A DNA stretch of 6,895 nucleotides from Chitinophagales bacterium (GCA_020629335.1 JAHDDN010000142.1:1-6895), one strand, 5' to 3'. Shown: positions 1 through 6,866, counted from the stretch's first letter. Notes: a model not told the origin generated them from the sequence alone. Numbers and translations are program-made.

Positions 1-564
1 TTTGTTGCCATGAATGTCAAAATGAGTTATTTAATCTTCAAAAGATGTGTGTTTTTGCTTAGAAGCACTAAAAAACTTACCGCATATAAGTTTTCTTAAG
101 TAGCCAACAAGCAATTTCATAAGAAGTTTTGACTCAGTAAATAATAATTATTTTTGCAGACCATTTGAATATTATTGCTAATTTTTGAATAGTCCAAGAT
201 GTTAGACTATAAGCTTGTTCTAAAGTTTAATCCTGCAATCTCAACTTAATTACACTCAAGTGGTAAAAAAGGATTAATTGCCTAAATACCAAGCTTTTAT
301 GATTCTCTTGAAATAAAGCAAAAATTATGCTAAAAAGCAAATTCTTCAACATTTAAGAGACCAAAATAAAATAACAAAGTAAACATATCCTAATAATACT
401 ATAAAAAACAACTCTTAGAGTAAAAATTTGGCAATTTCAATATCCGTAACATAGAATTTAGCCTAAGTTACTTCTACTAATGACATATTAATTTAATTAG
501 TATTATAAAAGAATATTCCTGTCAAATAATAGACTAAAAAAGAACTTCAAAGTAACAGTAAAAA
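1..564. other. AT-rich intergenic region, no convincing gene
   Basis: This stretch is about 22-32% G+C in the lines counted by hand, clearly below the two genes. Stops are frequent in all frames. The frame open at the left edge ends at a TAA at 97-99 and gives only about 30 unremarkable residues, so a partial gene end cannot be excluded but is not supported. No tRNA, rRNA, CRISPR or insertion-sequence signature was seen. It holds one promoter-like site (127-156), a short odd palindrome at 411-421 (ACTCT-T-AGAGT) and another at 489-499 (TAATT-T-AATTA). Such short palindromes are expected by chance in DNA this AT-rich. Confidence 0.6.
127..156 (+). promoter_or_regulatory. Candidate Bacteroidota-type promoter (orphan)
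   Basis: TTTTG at 127-131 is followed after 17 bases by TATTTTTG at 149-156. This matches the known Bacteroidota primary sigma consensus (TTG near -33, TAnnTTTG near -7) with an accepted spacing. Transcription would begin near 163. No gene starts soon after, and the next credible start codon is at 818. It could therefore drive a long leader or a non-coding RNA running through the GC-rich island, or be a chance match in AT-rich DNA. Confidence 0.3.
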
Positions 565-590
565 ATGGACGCTAATCATTATTTATATGC

Positions 591-598
591 TATTTTTG
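591..598 (+). promoter_or_regulatory. Isolated -7-like TAnnTTTG element at the island edge
   Basis: TATTTTTG at 591-598 exactly matches the Bacteroidota -7 consensus TAnnTTTG, and its last base is the first G of the GC-rich island. No TTG lies at the expected -33 distance, so only half of a promoter is visible. If used, the transcript would start inside the island and could lead into the hydrolase gene at 818. This is weak evidence, listed because it is the only exact consensus match between 200 and 817. Confidence 0.15.
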
Positions 599-757
599 GG
601 GCTTCCCCTTCGGGTCGGGCTGTTCGCTCTTATGCGGCTATGCGGATGCAGTTCAGCATAGTCGGTACTTGTCTGCCACTGCGTGGCCAGCCTGCGTCCC
701 TCCTTGCTTCATTTGCATCTGCATTGACGCCACATACCGCTGCCATCCCTAAGCCGA
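598..757. other. GC-rich structured island, probable dispersed repeat or non-coding element
   Basis: The base composition jumps abruptly. Positions 601-760 contain 92 G+C in 160 bases (57.5%), against about 26% in the preceding intergenic DNA and about 41% in the following gene. Visible pairings are GGGG/CCCC (598-601 with 605-608) and a strong hairpin with 673-679 against 683-690 (GCCAC-TGC-GTGGC core, one bulged C). A longer-range ATGCAG/CTGCAT pair joins 646-651 with 719-724. GTGGC at 683-687 could instead pair with GCCAC at 729-733, so alternative folds are possible. The 80-codon frame at 565-807 passes through it, but its Ala/Ser/Pro-rich product matches no family I know. I have an uncertain recollection that similar GC-rich segments, giving spurious short proteins on either strand, recur in intergenic regions of Saprospiria genomes. 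Only one copy is visible here, so repeat status is inference. Confidence 0.45.
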
Positions 758-817
758 TTTTAGTATTTTGGGCTGTTATTAGTCAGTATTTCAATAAAAA
801 TCAGTAACTTTTAGGCA

Positions 818-1672
818 ATGCAAAGAAAAAACAAATGGATTTTCCGCTTATCAAGTTTAGTCTTGATATTAGTCGTTCTACAATTATTTGGATCGTGTAT
901 GCAATTTAGAATTAACGATAAAAAACTCTTAGCTGAGTTTGATGGAACCGGGATTACCCCATCCATTGAGCGATACGAGCTAGACCAATATCCTATTCGA
1001 TATGTTGAGGTTGGCGAAGCAGAACAACCATTGGTTTTATTTGTGCATGGAGCGCCAGGCGGTTTAGACGCCTTTATTGATTACCTAAAAGATGGCGACT
1101 TACTAAAAGAATGTCGAATGATTTCCGTTGATCGCCCTGGATATGGCTATTCTAATTTTGGAAAATCAGTCACCTCTATTGAGAAGCAAGCTGCTTTATT
1201 AAAACCCATCATAGAAAAAGCAACTAAACCCATTATACTAGTGGGGCATTCTTATGGCGGACCAATCGTAGCACGTATGGCAATGGATTATCCCGAATTA
1301 GTAGATGCCATTATCATGGCTGCTCCAGCCATAGATCCTGATAATGAAAAAATGTTTTGGGTCAACAAGCCAGGCAATTGGCCAATCATACGCAATATCA
1401 TACCTCGCTCTTTCAGAGTGGCTAATGAGGAGAAGCTATCTCATGCAGACGAACTCCGCCTAATGCTCCCACTTTGGCCCAGCATGAAAACGCCAACCAC
1501 ACTAATACAAGGCGGTAAAGATAGACTTGTCCACCCTATCAATGCCGACTTTGGAGAAAGAGTAATAACTAATGCTCCCTTTGAGCTAATCCGTCGACCT
1601 GATTTGAATCATTTTTTCATCTGGACAGAGCCAGATTTGATTACAGATGCTATTCGAAAGTATTTAAAGTAA
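818..1672 (+). CDS. Alpha/beta hydrolase, exported or lipoprotein-like
   Basis: This 284-residue protein is a typical alpha/beta-hydrolase-fold enzyme, presumably an esterase, lipase or related hydrolase. Its substrate cannot be read from the sequence. Residues 1-26 form a basic n-region (QRKNKW) and a hydrophobic stretch ending LFGSC. Cys27 could be a lipoprotein acylation site, although Phe at -3 is not ideal; otherwise the segment is a membrane anchor. The oxyanion-loop motif HGAPGG lies at 77-82 and DRPGYG at 105-110. The nucleophile elbow GHSYGG is at 143-148 with Ser145, the acid is probably Asp235 (GGKDRLV) and the base His265 (LNHFF). The triad is therefore complete and the length is normal for the family. 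The ATG at 818 is chosen because it directly precedes the signal segment. Only GGC lies just upstream, not a real Shine-Dalgarno, which is usual in Bacteroidota. The gene follows the GC-rich island by about 60 bases and converges on the protease gene with a 9-base gap. The fold is certain; specificity is unknown. Confidence 0.93.
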   Translation: MQRKNKWIFRLSSLVLILVVLQLFGSCMQFRINDKKLLAEFDGTGITPSIERYELDQYPIRYVEVGEAEQPLVLFVHGAPGGLDAFIDYLKDGDLLKECRMISVDRPGYGYSNFGKSVTSIEKQAALLKPIIEKATKPIILVGHSYGGPIVARMAMDYPELVDAIIMAAPAIDPDNEKMFWVNKPGNWPIIRNIIPRSFRVANEEKLSHADELRLMLPLWPSMKTPTTLIQGGKDRLVHPINADFGERVITNAPFELIRRPDLNHFFIWTEPDLITDAIRKYLK

Positions 1673-1681
1673 GTGCCAACA

Positions 1682-4600
1682 TCACTCTGTAATAATAATT
1701 GGATAATAATATTGGTCATTAAAACAAAGGAAATACATTCCAACAGTTAAGCCACTATCTATCGTAAGCATTTCTTCTTCATTCATATAGATTTGTTTAA
1801 ATACTTGTTGACCATTGATATTGAAGATACTTATTTCAATTTCATCCATCACTGAAGGATATTCTACTTGAAAAACACCATTGTTGGGATTAGGGTAAAA
1901 GCTAATCTCAATATCTTCCAACTCTTCCAGATCAACAGGATATTCTGCATCTATAGTAAAGCTTTCTGAGTGCAAACAGCCGTATTGATCTACTAAAGCT
2001 AATACTATTTCATAAGTGCCTGCTTCTTCAAAAGTAGTTGGTACATCAATCAAAGCTTCTCCATTCAAGTACCAACTATAAGCATCGGCATCAATATTAA
2101 CCAGAATATCAAAGCTCTCTCCTACCTCCACTATCTCAGGATACTCAATCAATAAATCATCAAAATCGACTACAATAGAGTCCATATACTCAGTAGTTCC
2201 ATAATCATTACTGACTAGCAGACTAATAGCATAAGTGCCTGACTCTTCAAAAACATGAGTTGGGTCACTTTCATCAGAGGTATTCCCATCTCCAAAATCC
2301 CACTGCCATGCAAGCGGACTATTCAGCGATTGGTCTACAAACTGAACCATTCCATAACAAGATTCAATGGCTTCAAAATGAACTATTGGTGTTGGCAAGC
2401 TATTGACGACTAATTGAATGGGGATTAACCAGTTTTCTTCATCTATATCGTTGCTTTCAATAACAATATGGCTATAATAAGTACCCACTTCCAAATTGCT
2501 AGCATCTAAGCTATATAGCAATTCTATATCACTAAGCGCTGAAAGCGTATCTGTTTGATTATCCATGATAAGCCATTCATCATATTGAGGCATAACGACC
2601 ACCTTATGATAACTCTCAGATACCCCATATGCTACTGATTCATTATTAACAACCGAAACAAAAAGCGTATCATTTTCAAATTCATTGCTCTCTATTAAAT
2701 AGAGAAAATCTTTACTAACAGGGTCTGTATAGGCTTGCTCACCCTCCCCAATCAAATCAATGAATTCATTATTAAAATAAACGGAAGCATATTCATAATC
2801 AGCATCATAATCGCCCATTATAGAGATTACTACTTTCAAGGAGTCATAAGCATTATTATAAATAAAACTATGAACAGTGCTATCATTGGTATAAACATCA
2901 TATTCTATTAAGCTACTATCTGCAAGCCCTGATAAAGGATAAGCATCATAAAATAAATCTCCTAAGCCAATGTTACTAAGTGTTAGGGAGAATTCTAAAA
3001 ACTCTCCTTCTTCCATATAATGATAAATCGTATCAGTTGATACTTCGATTTCTGGATAGTGTAAGCCATTCCCTATTAACACTACTTTATGTTCTCCAAG
3101 CTCAGAGTAAATAGTAAGTTCTTCTTCATAATATGTGCCCTGTGTAGGTTCAAAGTAGACATTAACAAAAACATCTTCTGACACGGCCAATTCGGTACTT
3201 GATATGTTTAAGGTGAAATCTTCATGGTTAGTCACTATTTCTTCTATTGATAAAACTCCTGTTCCTGCATTTGAGATATAGAAGCCTTGACTTTTGTATT
3301 CGGAGACATAGACCTCTCCAAAATCAATGGTATCTTTTGAATTAGTTAATATAGGAAGGCCTATCACTTCGATTTTAACAGGAATTTGAAGGCTATCTTT
3401 AGTGGGGTCATTATGAGCTATTGTAATAATACTCTCATAATAACCTTCCCATAAATCAGTTGCATCTAAACTTAGTCCTATACTTTGAGTAACACCATTA
3501 GAAATAATATTACTTGAGTCTAATTCGGAGATCCAAGATGAATCGTGATAGGCATGATACCATAAATCTCCTGAGCCTTCATTTGCTAAAACAAAATTTG
3601 TATCTAATAGTGATCCTACCATTAATGCTACACAAATAGAATCAATGTCTTCTACTAAATTCGGTGCTTCTTGTATGAAAATAGTCTGCGGGAAGGCGGT
3701 AGCTTCCCCTTTACAATTAATCGCTGTTAATTGTACTTCATAAGTGCCTGATGTAGCATAAGTATGAGTGGGGAATTTTTCTTGAGAAGTATGCCCATCT
3801 CCAAAATCCCATAGCCAAGTATGGCCATATTCCGAAAGGTTTTCAAAAAATAATGGTGTGTTTAAAGGATATGGTGTATCTGGAATGCTAAAGTCAGCAA
3901 TAGGAAGGTTATTACTACCTAAACTGTGGTATTTAATAAAAAAACCTTCTCCCATATAAGACTCATCCCACTCATAATAATAAATTAAAATCTCTCCTTG
4001 TGTACTAGTATATAATCCACCATAAGCTTCTTCATCAAAAAGCAAATCACCACTGGAATTATTTCCATCAAATATAGATAAATTAGAACCATAATAACTT
4101 AAATCAGTCATTACTTCGAATACTACTGGGGCATCACCAGGAGGATCAATCAAGAAATTGATATTAGCATATAATGATTGATCATTAAAGGGGCCGCCAT
4201 TATCGAAAATTATTCCAGAACAATCATCAATAACATACAAGCTGTCTGAAGAAGCTGGAATAATGGTAGTGTCACAATAGAATATGACATCCTCATACTC
4301 AATGAAGGATTCATAAAAAGTGGTATCACAACCTAAGTTATTACAGGCGACTAAAGAGACATCATAATTGCCGAACTCTTCATAAGTATGCATTGGGTTG
4401 GCCAGATCAGAGGTATGACCATCTCCAAAGTCCCAATAATATTCCTCCACGATATTACACTCTTCCTCAAAATAGATTGTCCCTTCACAGGTATTGGGAG
4501 TATTGACAATAAAGTCAGCTGAAGGAGGTTCTAAACACTCCCATGAAATCTCAAAACCATCATTGCTAATAATATCATTACTACTAAACACCAGTGTAGC

Positions 4601-6739
4601 TTGATTGCTATTTATTTCCAAGTAGCCACCAGCCAATACAGTACTCGAATAATGTCCAATTAACTCATTGTCATCATAGATACTCAAGGTATCATATCCT
4701 GCATCTAATTGAAAAGCATCAAAAAACAAGCTAATAGCTGATGCATTGGTAGGATTTATTATGACGGTGCTATTAGTGTTATTAGCATACGGGCCTGTAT
4801 ATCCATCATCATAAATGGTCCCGCTACATTCAGTAATTAATAGAGTATCAGTAGTAGGAAATAAATAGACATTGCAAAGCTCCAAACTTGGGTCAACTGG
4901 GATAGGGAAATACAGTTCCTCCCAAATAGTATCTCCATCACAAGCTATAATATTGTTGGCAACATGAAAGTAGTATTCACTACCATTGAAAAGAAAACCA
5001 TCATCATTTAGTGTAAAAATAGTATTACTATCCGAATAAATTTCGTAATTGATTTGGCAATAATCATTATTTACAATAAGAGGCTCCATCGAAAATTGCA
5101 TATCTGTGGGTAATACACAGATGATGGTATCACTTAGGGCTACTACTGGGTATTGAGGTGAGCTATTTAAACCTATTGCAAAAAAAGCATCTCGTAGTTT
5201 CCCGACACTTGGATAACATTCGCCATATAATTCACTGGCTACTTCTATGCAATAGAATTCAAAATCTTCGAAATCGGATGACTCCCCTAAATAACCGACT
5301 AGGCAATTATAAACTAACTCTATCGCCCAATCTTGGCTGTATACCTCATTGCATTTATAGTAATTCATATTGTCATTAAAGCCTTCACCTCCTTCATGCA
5401 ATAAATAAAACCAATAGTTGAGGACTCCATTATTATTGTGAATACCACCACTATCTTCGGGAGAATTGGGATCAATCCAATAAGCGCCATTGTATGTGTC
5501 AGGATCACCAGCAGCTTTGGGGTTAGACATACTTCTTAGTATATCATTCATGAACACCTCCTCCCCTATCATCCAATTAGCACTTTCGGGACGAGCATAG
5601 CGATCTACGCTATAGGCAAACATATCGCAGATAGCTTCATTTAGGGCGCCTGATTCTCCTTGATAGACTAAGCCTGCTGTAAAGTCAATAAGGCCATGTG
5701 TGATTTCATGGGCACATATAGGTAGAGAAACCCAAGGAGCTGTTTGAGTACCATTTCCATCTCCATAAACCATGGCTTGCTCTGCTACATTCCAAGCGGC
5801 ATTTTGCCAGTTTTCATTATAATTAACATAGGAGCGTAACTGAAAACCATTATCATCTAAGCTATTACGATTGAATTTTTCTTGTAGGAAATCGTAGGTC
5901 ATTTCTGTGGCCCAGTGGACATCGGTCGCATAATTATCCCAGACATTATCTTCGTCATAGATATCGACCGCCTCCTCAAAGGTGATTAAATTATTTAGGC
6001 TATAGGTATGAATGTTTCGATTTTCTTCCCGCAGGCGATATTGATTATCTGTCAAATCTGTGGTAATGGCTCTTTCTCCTGAGTAAAGGGTATTGGCTGT
6101 ACCGAGAGCATCTATGGCGTGTAATAAGCTTTGTTGAGCAATGATAGCACCACTTTGAGCATCTACATATAGCTCTTGTAGGTTCGTATTAGTACGTACT
6201 TCTACTACATAAACCAACCTAAAATCAGCTCGATCAAAGTTTAAATCAGTGGGGACATAAAGTAGCTGTTCTTCATTTCCATTCCAAGCACCATTCAGAT
6301 AGTTAGTGGCACTTTCAATGGCTGTATTCCAAGTTATAGCAATAGTATTTTTAAGAGGTATATCAAAGCTCTTAGCATTGGCTGAGTATAGCGCATTACC
6401 TTTAAGGTGAGCATTCAAATAGGCCCCTAAAATCCTTATATCATTATGATAAAGATGGTAACAAAGGTGAGTTTGATGAAGCTTTTCGGTTCTGTTTAGT
6501 ACCAGCTCGTATTGACTTAGGTTAAAGGTTTCAATTAGCCAATTTTTATGTTGTTCGAGTGGTATTTGATGCGCCTTTGATAAGCGCACATAGCTTAGCT
6601 TGTTGTTTTCTATTTTGACTTTTTCTGCTCCTTTGATGTGGTTATTAGCGTCTATACCGCTATATACTTGTGCCTTGTTGAGGAATGGGTATAGCACTAG
6701 AAGAAGTAGTAGAAAACTACGTTTTAGATAAGTATTCAA
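1682..6739 (-). CDS. Secreted M4 (thermolysin-family) metalloprotease with CUB-like, PKD and T9SS sorting domains
   Basis: This 1685-residue secreted zinc endopeptidase probably digests extracellular protein or peptide. Residues 1-23 are a signal peptide (K6-R7, then a Leu-rich core, cleavage likely at NKA|QVY). Residues about 24-210 are an FTP/PepSY-type propeptide. The M4 catalytic domain spans about 215-525: HEITH at 344-348 (zinc ligands His344 and His348, catalytic Glu345), Tyr359, NEAICD at 367-372 (zinc ligand Glu368, Asp372) and GGIHNNNG with the second catalytic His at 434. A beta-rich linker follows (about 530-625). Then come a CUB-like module (631-735), PKD (738-815), CUB-like (832-938), PKD (945-1022), three HYDIN/choice-of-anchor-like modules (1027-1127, 1128-1226, 1228-1447, the last interrupted), PKD (1450-1525), a PKD/Ig-like module (1530-1597) and the T9SS type A sorting domain (1603-1685, YPNPNNG). 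The start is TTG. No in-frame ATG or GTG lies between it and the upstream stop at 6809-6811, and the next Met is residue 280. M4 enzymes are often far shorter; the extra length is C-terminal modules, probably for adhesion or substrate binding. It is intact and probably monocistronic. Confidence 0.95.
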   Translation of the reverse strand: MNTYLKRSFLLLLLVLYPFLNKAQVYSGIDANNHIKGAEKVKIENNKLSYVRLSKAHQIPLEQHKNWLIETFNLSQYELVLNRTEKLHQTHLCYHLYHNDIRILGAYLNAHLKGNALYSANAKSFDIPLKNTIAITWNTAIESATNYLNGAWNGNEEQLLYVPTDLNFDRADFRLVYVVEVRTNTNLQELYVDAQSGAIIAQQSLLHAIDALGTANTLYSGERAITTDLTDNQYRLREENRNIHTYSLNNLITFEEAVDIYDEDNVWDNYATDVHWATEMTYDFLQEKFNRNSLDDNGFQLRSYVNYNENWQNAAWNVAEQAMVYGDGNGTQTAPWVSLPICAHEITHGLIDFTAGLVYQGESGALNEAICDMFAYSVDRYARPESANWMIGEEVFMNDILRSMSNPKAAGDPDTYNGAYWIDPNSPEDSGGIHNNNGVLNYWFYLLHEGGEGFNDNMNYYKCNEVYSQDWAIELVYNCLVGYLGESSDFEDFEFYCIEVASELYGECYPSVGKLRDAFFAIGLNSSPQYPVVALSDTIICVLPTDMQFSMEPLIVNNDYCQINYEIYSDSNTIFTLNDDGFLFNGSEYYFHVANNIIACDGDTIWEELYFPIPVDPSLELCNVYLFPTTDTLLITECSGTIYDDGYTGPYANNTNSTVIINPTNASAISLFFDAFQLDAGYDTLSIYDDNELIGHYSSTVLAGGYLEINSNQATLVFSSNDIISNDGFEISWECLEPPSADFIVNTPNTCEGTIYFEEECNIVEEYYWDFGDGHTSDLANPMHTYEEFGNYDVSLVACNNLGCDTTFYESFIEYEDVIFYCDTTIIPASSDSLYVIDDCSGIIFDNGGPFNDQSLYANINFLIDPPGDAPVVFEVMTDLSYYGSNLSIFDGNNSSGDLLFDEEAYGGLYTSTQGEILIYYYEWDESYMGEGFFIKYHSLGSNNLPIADFSIPDTPYPLNTPLFFENLSEYGHTWLWDFGDGHTSQEKFPTHTYATSGTYEVQLTAINCKGEATAFPQTIFIQEAPNLVEDIDSICVALMVGSLLDTNFVLANEGSGDLWYHAYHDSSWISELDSSNIISNGVTQSIGLSLDATDLWEGYYESIITIAHNDPTKDSLQIPVKIEVIGLPILTNSKDTIDFGEVYVSEYKSQGFYISNAGTGVLSIEEIVTNHEDFTLNISSTELAVSEDVFVNVYFEPTQGTYYEEELTIYSELGEHKVVLIGNGLHYPEIEVSTDTIYHYMEEGEFLEFSLTLSNIGLGDLFYDAYPLSGLADSSLIEYDVYTNDSTVHSFIYNNAYDSLKVVISIMGDYDADYEYASVYFNNEFIDLIGEGEQAYTDPVSKDFLYLIESNEFENDTLFVSVVNNESVAYGVSESYHKVVVMPQYDEWLIMDNQTDTLSALSDIELLYSLDASNLEVGTYYSHIVIESNDIDEENWLIPIQLVVNSLPTPIVHFEAIESCYGMVQFVDQSLNSPLAWQWDFGDGNTSDESDPTHVFEESGTYAISLLVSNDYGTTEYMDSIVVDFDDLLIEYPEIVEVGESFDILVNIDADAYSWYLNGEALIDVPTTFEEAGTYEIVLALVDQYGCLHSESFTIDAEYPVDLEELEDIEISFYPNPNNGVFQVEYPSVMDEIEISIFNINGQQVFKQIYMNEEEMLTIDSGLTVGMYFLCFNDQYYYPIIITE
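1685..1933 (-). other. T9SS type A C-terminal sorting domain (coding segment)
   Basis: The last 83 residues carry the hallmark FYPNPNNGVF (about 1614-1623), then ISIFNINGQQVF and the closing GMYFLCF segment. This is the known beta-sandwich signal that sends folded cargo through the type IX translocon in the outer membrane. It is normally removed by the sortase PorU, with cargo released or attached to A-type LPS. It implies that the host carries the Por/Gld/Spr machinery, which is not in this window. Confidence 0.88.
2285..2302 (-). repeat. 18-base direct repeat encoding the PKD WDFGDG motif (copy A)
   Basis: The 18 bases CCCATCTCCAAAATCCCA at 2285-2302 recur exactly at 3794-3811. A related 17-base version with one change is at 4419-4435. 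All encode the conserved Trp-Asp-Phe-Gly-Asp-Gly core of PKD modules. The identity extends through third codon positions, which suggests recent exchange between modules or strong codon preference. Confidence 0.6.
2585..2938 (-). other. Nested insertion inside the third HYDIN/choice-of-anchor-like module
   Basis: The module at residues 1027-1127 runs continuously from its NEGSGDLWYHAY strand to DSSWISEL and LDATDLWEGYYES. The module at 1228-1447 has the same start (SNIGLGDLFYDAY) and the same end (YDEWLIMD, LDASNLEVGTYYS). About 118 residues (roughly 1268-1385) separate the halves. The insert is rich in Asp, Tyr, Ser and Val and looks like a separate beta-sandwich (features such as MGDYDADYEYASVYF). 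I do not recognise its family with certainty. Boundaries are approximate. Confidence 0.5.
3674..4246 (-). repeat. CUB-PKD cassette, copy 2 (protein-level repeat)
   Basis: Residues about 832-1022 repeat the plan of copy 1: DCSGIIFDNGG opens the CUB-like module, NLSIFDG is its core strand, and the PKD module carries LWDFGDGHTSQ and GTYEVQLTAIN. The two cassettes differ in length by only a few residues. Confidence 0.55.
3794..3811 (-). repeat. 18-base direct repeat encoding the PKD WDFGDG motif (copy B)
   Basis: This is an exact match to 2285-2302, located about 1.5 kb away in a different PKD module of the same gene. The flanking codons diverge, so the identity is local to the motif. Confidence 0.6.
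4295..4849 (-). repeat. CUB-PKD cassette, copy 1 (protein-level repeat)
   Basis: Residues about 631-815 form a CUB-like module opening ECSGTIYDDGY, with the core strand TLSIYDD, followed by a PKD module with YYWDFGDGHTSD and the closing GNYDVSLVACN. The same order of modules recurs as copy 2 immediately downstream in the protein. Similarity is clear at key motifs but moderate overall, so any duplication is old. Confidence 0.55.
5165..6097 (-). other. M4 peptidase catalytic domain (coding segment)
   Basis: Residues about 215-525 hold all thermolysin active-site elements in the standard order and spacing: HEXXH, then Tyr-Gln-x-Glu-Ser-Gly, then NEAxxD 19 residues after HEXXH, then GGIHxNxG about 60 residues later. 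The HEITH codons are at 5696-5710. Cys342 lies two residues before the first zinc ligand. Cys371 replaces the Ser of thermolysin NEAISD. The domain has six cysteines (342, 371, 463, 479, 497, 508). Boundaries are estimates by eye. Confidence 0.85.
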
Positions 6740-6788
6740 CTCTTTTGGGTTTAGGGTTAAGTAATATAAGGTGTTGAGTTGAACAGTA

Positions 6789-6819
6789 TAAAGATAAAGG
6801 AAAATACTTTAAATGGCAA
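6789..6819 (-). promoter_or_regulatory. Candidate promoter of the metalloprotease gene
   Basis: On the minus strand, TTTTG (TTG is the complement of 6817-6819) is followed after 20 bases by TATCTTTA (complement of 6789-6796). This fits the Bacteroidota TTG / TAnnTTTG consensus at 7 of the 8 -7 positions-plus-spacing criteria, the last G being A. Transcription would start near 6782, giving a leader of about 43 bases before the TTG start codon at 6739. The position is sensible, but the match is to a loose consensus. Confidence 0.4.
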
Positions 6820-6866
6820 AATTTGTTTTTTGAAAAACACTTGCGATATAAGATTAGAAGTTAATA

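Noticed and set aside
1..99. Left-edge open frame ending at TAA 97-99, about 30 residues
   Set aside because: It is too short and AT-rich, with no recognisable motif; a partial gene end cannot be shown.
411..421. Palindrome ACTCT-T-AGAGT as an operator
   Set aside because: It is single, short and not near any credible start or promoter; chance is sufficient in AT-rich DNA.
565..807. An 80-codon open frame (+) starting MDANHYLYAI
   Set aside because: It runs through the GC-rich island, its composition follows the island and not the neighbouring genes, it has no recognisable domain, and the DNA is rich in self-pairing. The opposite strand also reads as a long frame with one stop. It is more likely a by-product of high G+C than a gene.
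461..816. GCCTAAG/TTAGGC motifs as an integron attC site
   Set aside because: attC needs GTTRRRY and RYYYAAC core sites with internal paired boxes over roughly 60-150 bases. These motifs lack the invariant AAC/GTT cores in the right places and no integrase is present.
2285..4435. Repeated short sequences as a possible CRISPR or tandem array
   Set aside because: The copies encode the PKD WDFGDG motif within one long reading frame and are spaced irregularly by hundreds of bases or more.
5158..5379. A 73-codon open frame (+)
   Set aside because: It lies antisense within the conserved catalytic-domain coding region of the protease and shows no family features, so it is a shadow frame.
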